DNA of 64,000 nucleotides from Anaeromyxobacter oryzae (GTDB taxonomy: Bacteria > Myxococcota > Myxococcia > Myxococcales > Anaeromyxobacteraceae). Location: contig NZ_AP025591.1 in assembly GCF_023169945.1 (NCBI RefSeq), positions 4,522,481-4,586,480 of the forward strand. Reading direction: 5' to 3'. Shown here in pieces: positions 1 to 8,345 of this stretch. Each line of letters begins with the position of its first letter. The first letter of the stretch is position 1. The notes under the pieces were generated by a model. That model ran no database searches and was not told where the DNA came from. It saw only the letters and a program-made list of their open reading frames with translations. The position numbers were made by a program, and so were the translations under genes.

Positions 1-812
1 TGCGCGACGTGTTCCTGCTCGCGTCCGGCGCGCTGGAGCCGAAGAAGTACCGGCGGATCGCGTGCGTGGTCCTGAAGGTGATGCACGTCATCCACCACCT
101 CGAGGCCCGCGAGCTGCTGTTCCGGACCCCGATCCGCGAGGCGGACCTCGCGGATCGCGTGCACCGGCGGATCATGGCCGAGGCCGAGCGGATGAAGGCC
201 TCGGGCATGCCCATCGTCGAGTTCGCGGGCAGCGTGAAGGGCCGGTCGTCGCTCGTGACGAAGCTGCTCGCGAAGAAGGAGTCCGTCGCCGCCCAGGTGT
301 TCGATCGCGTGCGGTACCGGATCGTCACCGAGACGACCGACCAGATCGCGCCGATCGTCCACCACCTCGCCCGGCACCTGTTCCCGTTCAACTACGCGGT
401 GCCCGGGCAGACGCAGAACAGCCTGGTCCGCTTCGCGGACCTGATCCTCGGGCACCCGCAGGGCTCCGCGGTCGCGGCGCAGCTCCAGCTCCCGCCCGAC
501 CTCGAGGGGCGGGACCCCGCCGCGCCCCGCAACGAGTTCAGCGGGAAGGACTACCGCGTGCTCAACTTCGTCGTCGACCTGCCGGTCCGGATCGACGACC
601 TCATGTCGCCGCTCGATCCGATGGCGGACGAGCTCGGGCGGATCGTCTTCTCGCTGGTCGAGTTCCAGGTGGTCGATCGCGCCACGGCCCGCATCAACGA
701 GGAGGGCGACTCCTCGCACGAGCGGTACAAGCGGCGCCAGCTGAAGCGCGTGCTGCGGCGCCTGTCCCGCGGCCTGGTGGTCCCGAAGAAGAGGAAGCGA
801 GGTGGATCGTGA
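1..812 (+). CDS. RSH-nucleotidyltransferase-like conserved protein, 5' end cut by window
   Basis: The frame is open to the left edge, so the true start lies outside the window; 267 residues follow the first in-frame GTG at 9. The stretch with KGRSSLVTKLLAKKESVAAQ followed by VFDRVRYRIV has the spacing of the RelA/SpoT synthetase-like domain, in which Arg/Lys/Ser residues precede an FDRxRxR-type strand. The C-terminus is very basic (PKKKRKRGG-like). I recall similar proteins as a myxobacterial conserved family of the TIGR045xx type, but cannot check this. Nucleotide synthesis is not established. The stop overlaps the GTG start of the next gene, so the two are translationally coupled. Confidence 0.6.
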   Translation, partial: RDVFLLASGALEPKKYRRIACVVLKVMHVIHHLEARELLFRTPIREADLADRVHRRIMAEAERMKASGMPIVEFAGSVKGRSSLVTKLLAKKESVAAQVFDRVRYRIVTETTDQIAPIVHHLARHLFPFNYAVPGQTQNSLVRFADLILGHPQGSAVAAQLQLPPDLEGRDPAAPRNEFSGKDYRVLNFVVDLPVRIDDLMSPLDPMADELGRIVFSLVEFQVVDRATARINEEGDSSHERYKRRQLKRVLRRLSRGLVVPKKRKRGGS

Positions 813-991
813 GAGAGCCGACGAAGGAGAGCCCGATCGACCGCGGCGAGGTCCTCGTCCCGGGCGTGTGCCAGGTCTGCGGCGCCGAGGGGCCCACCAT
901 CGAGATCCCGGGCGCGGACGCGCCGAACGCGTTCTGCCCGGCCTGCGCCATCGAGTACGGCGAGGGCGCGGCGGAAGACGACGAGGCGTAG
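809..991 (+). CDS. small zinc-ribbon protein
   Basis: This 60-residue protein starts at a GTG that shares bases with the preceding stop codon (GTGA overlap). It has two Cys pairs, CQVC and CPAC, about 26 residues apart, which is a zinc-ribbon pattern, and an acidic C-terminal tail (EDDEA). Its function is unknown. Tight coupling suggests it works with, or is co-regulated with, the RSH-like protein upstream. Confidence 0.65.
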   Translation: MREPTKESPIDRGEVLVPGVCQVCGAEGPTIEIPGADAPNAFCPACAIEYGEGAAEDDEA

Positions 992-1062
992 GCGGGGCAG
1001 GCCGCTCGCGGCCCGGCACGCGCGGCGTGCGGACCGAGCGATCGTCGACCCGGCGCGGACGC

Positions 1063-1449
1063 TCACCGCTCGCGCGCGAGCTCGCGGACGCGCGACACGA
1101 GGTCGCCGCGCGAGAACGGCTTGAACAGGACGGGCGCGGGGGAGAGCGCGTCGCGCACGGCGGGCGGCGAGAGGCCCGTGATGAACAGGACCGGCACCGG
1201 GTGACGCGGGTGCTCCCGCCGGAACGCGCGGGCGAGGCCGAGGCCACCCGAGTCCGGGAGGATCACGTCGAGCACGACCACGTCCGGCTCGTGCGCGCGC
1301 GCGAGCTCGAGCGCGTCGGCCCCGGAGGCCGCGGGGAGCACGTCGAACCCGGCGTGTGCCAGCGCCCGGGTCATCGCTTCCCGGTTCGCGTCGTCGTCGT
1401 CGACGAGGAGCACCGTGACGCAGGGCTGCGGTTCGGCGGTCGCGGACAT
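1063..1449 (-). CDS. single-domain response regulator
   Basis: A 128-residue receiver domain with no output domain, likely CheY-like signalling through protein contacts. From the chosen ATG (MSATAEPQP) the acid pocket is D17-D20, the phospho-acceptor is D61 in VVVLDVILPD, T91 is in LFITG and the conserved lysine is K110 in LFKPF. The open frame extends further upstream to 1569, but that part is low-complexity and does not match the fold, so the internal ATG is preferred. No histidine kinase is nearby. Confidence 0.85.
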   Translation of the reverse strand: MSATAEPQPCVTVLLVDDDDANREAMTRALAHAGFDVLPAASGADALELARAHEPDVVVLDVILPDSGGLGLARAFRREHPRHPVPVLFITGLSPPAVRDALSPAPVLFKPFSRGDLVSRVRELARER

Positions 1450-1594
1450 GTGCCCACGCTGGACGGCCCGCGTCGCTGCGAGATGTCGCGACTGCGTCGG
1501 GATGTTACGGGGGGACGAGCGGGCCGAACGAGACGCGTGCTGGCCCGGGCGGGCCGCGTCGCGTCCCAATCCAGGCGGGCCGCGCCTCGCGATC

Positions 1595-1609
1595 AGAACA
1601 GCTGGTACT
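1595..1609. repeat. attL of element 1
   Basis: A 15-base direct copy of 15182-15196. On the minus strand the left copy reads in frame as TYR-GLN-LEU-PHE and then TGA, the likely original end and stop of the host gene that now ends with TAG at the right copy. This matches site-specific insertion into the 3' end of a protein gene, with coding sequence restored by the element. Confidence 0.8.
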
Positions 1610-1617
1610 TGTTGGAG

Positions 1618-1656
1618 TGATTACGCCTGACTACCGCCAGTAGCCGGGCGTAGTCA
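1618..1656. repeat. imperfect inverted repeat beside attL
   Basis: Two 15-nt arms (1618-1632 and 1642-1656) pair with 12 Watson-Crick pairs, two G-U pairs and one mismatch, around a 9-nt spacer (1633-1641). It lies 9 bp inside the left attachment core. It could be an integrase arm site or a terminator; there is no T-run to favour the latter. Confidence 0.45.
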
Positions 1657-1802
1657 TTCCGAGCGCTTCCGCGTCGCCCCGTGGGCACGCCTGACCGGCC
1701 GAGATGGGCGCTTCAGCGGGGCGAACGGGCCACGAATGGTCCACGGGCGGTGAGGGGACGGGGGCGTGCCTCGGGGACGCGACGTGTGCACCGTCCAGGG
1801 GC

Positions 1803-2303
1803 ATGCCGACGCCCGTGCCCGAGATCCCCGCCTACTACGACACCGCCGAGGCCAGGAAGAAACTATTGAAACACCTCGCGAGCAGGCAGCCGCTAAGCCG
1901 GGGGCGTCAACCCTTCGGGCCGCAAGCCCCGCCGCCGAGGACCGAAGACGATGCCGAGCGGCCCTTCCGGCTCTTCTTCTACGCCATCCAGCGCGACCTC
2001 GACGCCGCCGATGGACTGGTACGGGTCGAGTTGAAGAGGGGCGGTCCGGACGGTCCGGACGAAACCCTCCTCGTCTTCAGCACCGATCTGGTGGCCTTCC
2101 CCGTCGTCGCGTACACCGACGAACGGCATGTTCGCGTGGATACCGAGCCATCAAGGGTCGCTCGCGCAGACGCGCTCGCCCTTCACCTGAATCGGACGCG
2201 GAGGGTGGAAGAAACAGTAGATCCCGGCAAAGTTCCGGATCGGCCGCCGGCGACGGTGCTGATCGAGGCCGTCCAGAAGGAGTGGGTGAAGGGGACGCCG
2301 TGA
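1803..2303 (+). CDS. hypothetical element-1 protein
   Basis: A 166-residue soluble protein of unknown function from the ATG at 1803 (MPTPVPEIPAYYDTAEARKK). The open frame continues upstream to 1704, but the sequence there is low-complexity. It is rich in charged residues with several short beta-like segments, and has no signal peptide or membrane segment. It is the only rightward gene at the left end of element 1 and converges on the terminase gene with 12 bp between stops. It could be cargo. Confidence 0.45.
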   Translation: MPTPVPEIPAYYDTAEARKKLLKHLASRQPLSRGRQPFGPQAPPPRTEDDAERPFRLFFYAIQRDLDAADGLVRVELKRGGPDGPDETLLVFSTDLVAFPVVAYTDERHVRVDTEPSRVARADALALHLNRTRRVEETVDPGKVPDRPPATVLIEAVQKEWVKGTP

Positions 2304-2315
2304 AGGGCCGTTCTC

Positions 2316-3869
2316 TCAGTGAATCAGCATCGGGTCGACGTCGAGGTTCGCCTCCGCCTCGCGACGGGCCTCGATCTCGGCGATCTCCGCGTCCCAGAGG
2401 CGCTGCTCTTCCTCCCGGAACCACTCGGGCGTGCCGACCGGCGGCGACGGCACCGGCGCCTTCGCGAGGAAGTTGTACGCGTAACGCCAGAGGTACAGGC
2501 CGCAATCGGCGAGCGCGTTCTCCAGTGGCGGGTGGAACTCCTTCCGCTGCCCGGGCGTCCGGTGCTTCGGGTGCCACGTCAAGTGCTCGTACTCGTCGGC
2601 GAGCCCCAGTGTGTCCGCCTTCCGGCCGGAGTTGAGGACACCATCGGTGCAGCCCTCCAGCTGCACGAGGATGTCGCCGGAGATGAACGAGTCGTTCATG
2701 ATCTCGATGTGGAACTCCTTGCCCTGCTTGTCCGCCGCGAGGAACCCGACGTTGTGCCGGCGCCGCATCTCCTCCACGGCCTGCCGGTTCGAGCCGTCCA
2801 CGAGGTAGTGCTCGACGTCCACGCCGAAGATCCGGCGCGCCTCGTCCGCGAGCAGGTACACGCGCGCGACGACGCCTGAGATGTCCAAGCCCCACTCCTT
2901 CCAGCTGCGCACGAAGTAGAGGTGCCGGTCCCAGTCGTGCCACGCGCCCAAGAGCAGCCCGGTCGCGTCGCGGTACCCCAGGTCGCAAGAGATGGCGGCA
3001 TGCCATTGGCCGCCGGCGAACGTGGGCAGGTCCGTGAACGCGTTCCGTGAGCGGTCGAAGCGATAGACGCGTTCCCCATCGTCGATCACCCAGCGGCCCT
3101 CGCGCATCTGCTTCCACGACTTCGTCGCGGTGATGCGCGGATTGTCGCGCTTCAGCCGCTCGCACTGCTCACCCCACTGCTTCGCGACGTAGGGGTTCTT
3201 GTCGGTCGTCCAGACGAAGCCCGACCATCCCGGCTCGCGCATCTCGGGCGGGGAGAGGTAGCTCGCGTCCGATCCGTGAGTCACTTCGTGGAAAAATCCG
3301 CCGTACAAGTTGCCCGGCGTGGACGTCAAGATGATCTGGCCCTGGAGGTCGACGACGGCCGGGGCGAGCGTGCCTTCCACCAGCTCGCGCAGGTCCGTCG
3401 TGAAGGAAGCCGCCTCGTCGACGCAGACGACGCGGTACTTGCCCCCGAGCAATTTGTCCTTCTCCTGCTCGTCGGCGTCGGCGCCCAGGATCACGATCTC
3501 GGCGCCGTTCGGCATCCGCATCGTGAGGCTGCTCTCGTTGAAGTCCGCCCCGATGTCGTACTGGCGATCGATGGCCTTCAGCACATCCTTCCAGAACTGG
3601 CGGCGCGCCGCCTCGCGCGTGAGCGAGATGAACAGGTAGGTCGCGTTCGGATAGTCGAACGAATCGTCGACCATCTGGAGCCCTACACTGAACGTCTTTG
3701 CAGCCCGTCTCGTGGTGAGCGCCCACTTGAGCGGCGACTTGTCTTCGATGAAGGCACGCTGCTCGGGGAACGCGCCGGCGAGGACGTCCGGCCGTTTCGC
3801 GCACTTCCCGCCACGGATGGCCGCGGCGTCCTCCAGTATCGAGCGGATGTCGGAGCGCGGCTTCCTCAA
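2316..3869 (-). CDS. terL: phage terminase large subunit
   Basis: Packaging motor ATPase-nuclease of about 517 residues. A degenerate Walker A (TTRRAAKT) is followed by Walker B (YRVVCVDEAA) and the coupling motif ILTSTPGN. The C-terminal RNase H-fold nuclease shows its acidic residues in AISCDLGYRD, HYLVDGSN and ENALADCGLYLW. The start is ambiguous: the frame runs upstream to 4313 across the preceding gene, but a TTG immediately after that gene's stop (3867-3869), with GGAG upstream, gives a normal length. It is the last gene of the leftward operon. No small terminase or portal is recognisable nearby. Confidence 0.85.
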   Translation of the reverse strand: MRKPRSDIRSILEDAAAIRGGKCAKRPDVLAGAFPEQRAFIEDKSPLKWALTTRRAAKTFSVGLQMVDDSFDYPNATYLFISLTREAARRQFWKDVLKAIDRQYDIGADFNESSLTMRMPNGAEIVILGADADEQEKDKLLGGKYRVVCVDEAASFTTDLRELVEGTLAPAVVDLQGQIILTSTPGNLYGGFFHEVTHGSDASYLSPPEMREPGWSGFVWTTDKNPYVAKQWGEQCERLKRDNPRITATKSWKQMREGRWVIDDGERVYRFDRSRNAFTDLPTFAGGQWHAAISCDLGYRDATGLLLGAWHDWDRHLYFVRSWKEWGLDISGVVARVYLLADEARRIFGVDVEHYLVDGSNRQAVEEMRRRHNVGFLAADKQGKEFHIEIMNDSFISGDILVQLEGCTDGVLNSGRKADTLGLADEYEHLTWHPKHRTPGQRKEFHPPLENALADCGLYLWRYAYNFLAKAPVPSPPVGTPEWFREEEQRLWDAEIAEIEARREAEANLDVDPMLIH

Positions 3870-3871
3870 CC

Positions 3872-5890
3872 CTATGCCTTCTCCTCTCCGCGCGCCTGCG
3901 CGGCCTGCTGATCGGTGAGTGAACGCTTCGCGAGCGTGACCTTCCCGGCGCCGCTCCTGCTGGGCTTCGTCGGCGCCGGGGTCATCGAGGGCACCGCGGT
4001 GCCCTGGCTGTAGACGGACTGATTCGCGAGCAACGACCCCAGGTCGAGGTCGTTGCCGAGGTCCGCGCCGAGCAGCTGCGTGATCGCGAGGCGCCGCCCG
4101 TACGGAACCTTCTCGACGCCGCCGTGCTCCACGAGCCGCGTGAAGACCGCCTCGCGCATCTTCGCGTAGAGCGCGGGGTAGACGGTCTGGACGCTCTCGA
4201 CCGCCTCCGGCGTGAGCACGCCCGCGGCGGCCTCGCCGAGGACGCCGGTCGGCCGGTCGACGGCGTTCCAGTGCCGGTTGAAGGTCCCGATCTCCGCGGC
4301 GGAGGGCTCCCACTTCGGCGACGGCGGGGTCGGGATCTTGGACGCGAGGAAGGCGACGGCGCGCGACGCCGTGAGTGCCAGGGACTGCCCGACGTTCGGT
4401 GCGTGCCGGTGCGTGTCTGCGATCAGCGCCTCGAGATGCGGGAGCGCGACGGTCGGCGCGTTCGCGAGCGTCTGGATGGCCTCGACGCGCCGGCGGAACG
4501 TCGCGGGGGAGTAGTCGCCGGAGAGCGACGCGGCGCGATCGGAACCGGAGACGACCGCCGCGGCGCCATCGTTGATCTCGTTCGCGACCTTCACGTTTCC
4601 CCGCTCGAGCTGCGCGAGCACCGCGACTCGGTCGGGATCGTCGGCGATCGCGACCCCGGTCATGTCCGGCGCGCCTGCCTGTCGCGACGAGGCGATCTCC
4701 GAGGCGCTACGATCCACAAGGCTCTCGACTGCGCTCCTGTCCGCAGCGCTGAGCCCCGCGGCGGCGAGGCCCTTCGCTCCGGCCGCTGCGGCAGTCCCGA
4801 CGACCTCGGGCACACCTTCCGCAGCGAGGCGCCCGAGCGCCTGCCCCAGCTTCGGGATCGCGTACTTCGCGGCGATGCCGACCATCGGTCCCGCGACCGC
4901 GCCGAGCCCCGCCGCGCCGGCGAGGTGTCCGAGGGCGTGGCGCGCTGCGCCTCCTACGAGGTCGTCGCCAGCCTCGCGGACGGCAGAGAGCGCACCGCCC
5001 GCGAGACCCGCGACCGCACCCGTGCCGGCGCCCCCGAGGACGTCCTCCAGCGCACCCGGTGCCTCGTCGAGGGCGTCGTGCAGCTTCGCCGCGAGCCCCG
5101 CGGCCTTCGGGATGAGCGCCTTCGCGGTGCCCACGACCGCAGACCCGAGCGCGCCGACCCCGAGACCGAGCGCTGCCGCAGCGCCCATCTGAGAGAGCGC
5201 CGCCTCGGCTGTCAGGTTGGGATCGCCGAGCGCCTTCTCCGACACGAGATGGCCGGCATCGTAGGCCATCGCCTCGACGGCCGAACCGGCGCCGCGGGCC
5301 AGCATGCCCGCGACGAGGCCGCTCCCGAGCGAGCCCCGCAGACCGCTCGTGATGCCCTCTCCCGCGCGCGCCGCGAGAGCCGGTCCGGTCATGCCGGCAA
5401 GGGTCCGAACGACGCCAGGCGCGGCCTCCGCGGCGGCCCCTGCGGCTTCTGCCGGAGCGCTCGCTCCCATGGTGGCGATCAGAGGGGCAATGGTGCCCGC
5501 CGCGGCGCCCGCCGCGCTGCTGATCGGGTTCTCCTGCCCGTAGCCGCGGATGTCCTCGGGGCTCATCGCGCCGAGCCCCGTCAGCGCCACGTCGGAGAGC
5601 CCGAAGGACGCGGCGCGGGCGGCGCCGAGGCCCGCGGCCTTCAGCTCGCCGCCGATCCCACCGTACTTCTCGTGGAGCGCCTGCGTCTGGTTCCAGTCCT
5701 CGACCTGCTGCGGCGACGCGGGCACGTACCCGAAGCGACCCGCGGTGGCCGCCTCGAGCGGCGAGAGCGGGAGCAACGCGCCGGACGGATCGACGAACAA
5801 CATCGCGTCGCCCGGGATGTTCCGCGGACGCTGCGGCGCCGGAGGCGGATCCGGCGGGGCGAAGTCGGGCGGATCGAAGGCGTCGGCCAT
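3872..5890 (-). CDS. large Ala/Gly-rich phage protein, possibly an ejected internal virion protein
   Basis: A 672-residue protein from the ATG MADAFDPPDF. A proline-rich N-terminus (about 1-60) is followed by about 350 residues dominated by Ala and Gly, with many amphipathic or hydrophobic helices (AAGAAAGTIAPLIA, VAGLAGGALSA). A charged helical C-terminus precedes a basic tail. This composition and its position directly upstream of terL resemble DNA-ejection or inner-core proteins of short-tailed phages. That is inference from composition, not a family match. The gene is co-transcribed with terL (2-bp gap). Confidence 0.5.
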   Translation of the reverse strand: MADAFDPPDFAPPDPPPAPQRPRNIPGDAMLFVDPSGALLPLSPLEAATAGRFGYVPASPQQVEDWNQTQALHEKYGGIGGELKAAGLGAARAASFGLSDVALTGLGAMSPEDIRGYGQENPISSAAGAAAGTIAPLIATMGASAPAEAAGAAAEAAPGVVRTLAGMTGPALAARAGEGITSGLRGSLGSGLVAGMLARGAGSAVEAMAYDAGHLVSEKALGDPNLTAEAALSQMGAAAALGLGVGALGSAVVGTAKALIPKAAGLAAKLHDALDEAPGALEDVLGGAGTGAVAGLAGGALSAVREAGDDLVGGAARHALGHLAGAAGLGAVAGPMVGIAAKYAIPKLGQALGRLAAEGVPEVVGTAAAAGAKGLAAAGLSAADRSAVESLVDRSASEIASSRQAGAPDMTGVAIADDPDRVAVLAQLERGNVKVANEINDGAAAVVSGSDRAASLSGDYSPATFRRRVEAIQTLANAPTVALPHLEALIADTHRHAPNVGQSLALTASRAVAFLASKIPTPPSPKWEPSAAEIGTFNRHWNAVDRPTGVLGEAAAGVLTPEAVESVQTVYPALYAKMREAVFTRLVEHGGVEKVPYGRRLAITQLLGADLGNDLDLGSLLANQSVYSQGTAVPSMTPAPTKPSRSGAGKVTLAKRSLTDQQAAQARGEEKA

Positions 5891-5892
5891 GG

Positions 5893-6090
5893 CTAGTCCT
5901 CGAACCGTTCGCAGTCGCAGAACGCGTGAACACACGTACCGCACGCGAATTCGACCATGTGCTCCCGGAGTGAATGCCCGCAGGCGCACACACGCGATGG
6001 AGGGGCGCGGTAGAGCCCGCTCCGCTCAGCCGACGTGGCGCGCTCCCAGCCGTCGACCGCGGGTAGCCCGTGACTCGTCGGGCGGGTCAA
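5893..6090 (-). CDS. small Cys-rich phage protein
   Basis: 65 residues with Cys/His clusters (CACGH, CGTC, HAFCDC), probably binding zinc. It starts at TTG just after the upstream gene's stop, and its stop is 2 bp from the start of the 672-residue protein gene, so it fits the operon's coupling pattern. Function unknown. Confidence 0.5.
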   Translation of the reverse strand: MTRPTSHGLPAVDGWERATSAERSGLYRAPPSRVCACGHSLREHMVEFACGTCVHAFCDCERFED

Positions 6091-6091
6091 C

Positions 6092-6346
6092 TCACTTCTT
6101 CCCCCGGCGGACGTCGGCGATGGACCGCGCCTGACGAGCGCGCGCCTCGGCTTCGGAAAGTCGTGCGACTCCGCCCATGCCGGCCGGGTTCCGGGCCGCC
6201 GCGGGCGGAAGACGAGTGCCCTCGCGTTTTCCGGCGCCGCCGAAGCTGTTGCGCATGTTCGCGCGCCGTGTCTCCTCGGCCTCGCGGCCGGCTTGGCGAC
6301 AATGAGCCGCCATATCGGTTGTCCCGGGCTTCACGTTCTTTGCCAT
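6092..6346 (-). CDS. small basic hypothetical phage protein
   Basis: 84 residues (MAKNVKPGTTDMAAHCRQ...), charged, predicted mostly helical with a basic end (RRGKK). GGAG lies upstream of the ATG. No known family is recognised. It sits in the leftward operon between two other small ORFs with 1-2 bp gaps. Confidence 0.5.
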   Translation of the reverse strand: MAKNVKPGTTDMAAHCRQAGREAEETRRANMRNSFGGAGKREGTRLPPAAARNPAGMGGVARLSEAEARARQARSIADVRRGKK

Positions 6347-6348
6347 GA

Positions 6349-6570
6349 CTACTCCTCCTTATCGGTGGGTGAAGAGTCGTCCACGTCGAGCGCGTCGAGC
6401 ATCGTCTTGAAGCTCTCCGCGACGGCCTTCGCGTTCTGTGAACGGATCGCAGCGACGAACTCCCGGGCCGCGGCCGTCCTGAGATCGCCGTCGTCGGGGT
6501 GCGTCTCGTCGCTCGGGCCGGTGATCCCATGGGACTGCAACAGCTTCTCCAGCAGTTCATCGCGAGGCAT
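6349..6570 (-). CDS. small acidic helical phage protein
   Basis: 73 residues (MPRDELLEKLLQ...), strongly acidic C-terminus (DALDVDDSSPTDKEE), probably helical throughout. AAGGAG stands a few bases before the ATG. No family is recognised. Acidic helical proteins upstream of terminase or virion genes often act as chaperones or scaffolds; that is only a suggestion here. Confidence 0.5.
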   Translation of the reverse strand: MPRDELLEKLLQSHGITGPSDETHPDDGDLRTAAAREFVAAIRSQNAKAVAESFKTMLDALDVDDSSPTDKEE

Positions 6571-6573
6571 GTT

Positions 6574-6888
6574 TCACTCCTTGTGTGTAGGCCGCATCTC
6601 ATCGAGCGCTGCCCTCGCCAGCGGCAGCGAAAGGTAGGGGCCTTCATCGCGCCCCGTCGCACCCCGATCAGACCCCGCGAACGCCTCGCGGACGGACGCG
6701 ATCGCATCGAGCATCGCCTTCGCCCTCGCCATCGGGTCGGTGGGCGCGTCGTCGCCCAATTGGATCGCGCGGATGACGTCGCGCGGGAGCGCGGGGGGCT
6801 CGGGGTCGCCGGCCTCGGCCCGCACGCCCGAGTGGTAGCAAAGGGCGTCGCGGACGGTCGCGGCGATGTCGCGTCGGGCGAACTTCAT
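6574..6888 (-). CDS. hypothetical phage protein
   Basis: 104 residues starting MKFARRDIAATVRDAL. The ATG overlaps the stop of the upstream zinc-binding gene (ATGA). It is amphipathic and charged with no membrane segment or recognisable domain. The coupling to both neighbours supports real coding. Confidence 0.5.
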   Translation of the reverse strand: MKFARRDIAATVRDALCYHSGVRAEAGDPEPPALPRDVIRAIQLGDDAPTDPMARAKAMLDAIASVREAFAGSDRGATGRDEGPYLSLPLARAALDEMRPTHKE

Positions 6889-7208
6889 GACTTGCTCCAG
6901 TTCCGCGCGCGTCCGATCTCGAGCGGCGCGGTCGGCCCGGGAGGCGGCGGCGGAACGCCCTCGGCGTGGCAGGTGGGGCACGGCGGCACCGGCGGATCGG
7001 CGTAGAACCGGCTGCCGATGGGCCGCCGGCAGTGCATGCAGTGACTATGCTGCCCCGGCTGGTGGTTCGAGTCGCACACCGCGCACCGGCCCCGGAGTGG
7101 ATGCGGCTCGGGAGCATCGACCCGCGGCGCGTGCGCCGCGCGCTCCTCCTCGAGCGCCTTGCGCGTGGCCTCCAGCTCGGCGAGCGCAGCTTCAAGTTCC
7201 GTCGTCAC
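6885..7208 (-). CDS. zinc-ribbon phage protein with N-terminal coiled coil
   Basis: 107 residues. An N-terminal heptad-like helix (ELEAALAELEATRKALEEE) is followed by two Cys pairs (CAVC, CMHC) and a CPTC motif, so probably one or two zinc knuckles. It overlaps the genes on both sides by 4 bp. Role unknown; it may bind nucleic acid. Confidence 0.55.
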   Translation of the reverse strand: MTTELEAALAELEATRKALEEERAAHAPRVDAPEPHPLRGRCAVCDSNHQPGQHSHCMHCRRPIGSRFYADPPVPPCPTCHAEGVPPPPPGPTAPLEIGRARNWSKS

Positions 7209-7873
7209 TTGAGCCTCCCGAGCGCGCGGTCGATCGCCTCACGCGCACGAGCCATCCTCTCCGTATCGTCGAGACGGCGCGTCTCCGTGGTGCCCGGCGG
7301 CACCTCCCGGCGCTCCAGCCGCGGGGGCGGCGGCGGGGCGAGTGCGGCCTTCAGCTTCTTCGTCTTGGCGGCGAAGACTAGGTTCGTGAGCGCGGCCTCC
7401 TCGATCTTGTCGGCGATCTCGGCGGGGTCGATGAGCTGGCCGTACTTGGCCCAGACGTCGTGGTGGTACTGGATGACGCGATCGACGAGGCCCAGCGAGT
7501 TCACGAGTTCCCACCGATCGCGATCGGCCGCGATGGTTTCGCGCACGTCCTGGCGGAAGTCGGCGGTCTGGTGCGCGACCTGCTGCTCCTCGGTCATGAA
7601 GCGCTTCTGCCAGCGCTCGACCTCGCGCTCGCGGCGCTCGAGGTCCCGTGCTCGCTTCGCCTCGTCGATCCGCTCGCGCGCAGTACGAGCGGCCCCGGGA
7701 GTGGAGGCCGAGTCGGCGCCGCTATCCGACGACGCCGAGCCCTCCGGCTCCCGGGGCCCCACCGCACTGCCGGGTGGACCGAGCACCCGGCGCGCGAATT
7801 CGACACCGCCAGTGCCGGGCGATTCAGTCGCCTCCGGAGCGACGGGCGGAGCGGTTGGAGTGTTGTCGTCCAT
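7205..7873 (-). CDS. coiled-coil, scaffold-like phage protein
   Basis: 222 residues from MDDNTPTAPP. A long low-complexity acidic N-terminus (about 1-80) leads into a highly charged helical region (ERIDEAKRARDLERREREVE) and a basic helical end. The frame extends upstream to 8185, but this ATG overlaps the stop of the preceding gene and fits the operon. Disordered and coiled-coil composition suggests a scaffolding or assembly role; no family match is claimed. Confidence 0.5.
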   Translation of the reverse strand: MDDNTPTAPPVAPEATESPGTGGVEFARRVLGPPGSAVGPREPEGSASSDSGADSASTPGAARTARERIDEAKRARDLERREREVERWQKRFMTEEQQVAHQTADFRQDVRETIAADRDRWELVNSLGLVDRVIQYHHDVWAKYGQLIDPAEIADKIEEAALTNLVFAAKTKKLKAALAPPPPPRLERREVPPGTTETRRLDDTERMARAREAIDRALGRLK

Positions 7874-8196
7874 CACTGCTCTCCCGCAATGCTCAGTCCG
7901 TCGAAGACCACGGTGACGGGCTCGACGCCAGTGGTGTTCGCGCGCAGCGATACGAAGCCGCCCGAGGTGATCGCGACCTGCGCGACTCCATTCAGCCCGC
8001 TGGAGGCGTCGAGGCTCGCCGTCTGCAAGGGGCGCCCGCCCGCGCCGATCTGGAAGGCGGTCGTGCCGACCGGCCCGACCAACTGCCCGCGAAACCTCAC
8101 GATCGTGGCGAGCGCGGCAGTCGGGGTGTCGAACGAATACTGCACGTTCCCGTAGAAGCCGGTCGCGAGCGTCGGTGTCGTCCAAGTGAGGGCCAT
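7873..8196 (-). CDS. beta-rich small phage protein
   Basis: 107 residues with repeated beta-strand patterns (NVQYSF, TIVRFRGQLVG, VTVVFDGLSI) and little charge. The ATG is preceded by GGAGG. It could be a head-decoration or fibre component by size and composition only. Its stop overlaps the next start (TGATG). Confidence 0.45.
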   Translation of the reverse strand: MALTWTTPTLATGFYGNVQYSFDTPTAALATIVRFRGQLVGPVGTTAFQIGAGGRPLQTASLDASSGLNGVAQVAITSGGFVSLRANTTGVEPVTVVFDGLSIAGEQ

Positions 8197-8208
8197 GTGA
8201 ACCTCCAG

Positions 8209-8334
8209 TTAACCAAGGGTCTGCGTCGCGTCGAACGCGGGGGGAACCGTCTCCACGGGCTCCGGGACCGGCTGCGGCTCGGGCTCGGGCGGCGCGGCGG
8301 CTGGGGAGTCGTTCTCGATCTCACGGTCCGTCAT
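8209..8334 (-). CDS. 41-residue Pro/Glu-rich peptide
   Basis: Short open frame from ATG at 8334 (MTDREIENDSPAAAPPEPEP...) to TAA at 8209. It fills the gap between two coupled genes of the leftward operon and is strongly acidic and proline-rich. It is too short to classify; supported by position, an ATG start and the absence of any other explanation for the gap. Confidence 0.35.
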   Translation of the reverse strand: MTDREIENDSPAAAPPEPEPQPVPEPVETVPPAFDATQTLG

Positions 8335-8345
8335 CGATGGTCTCC

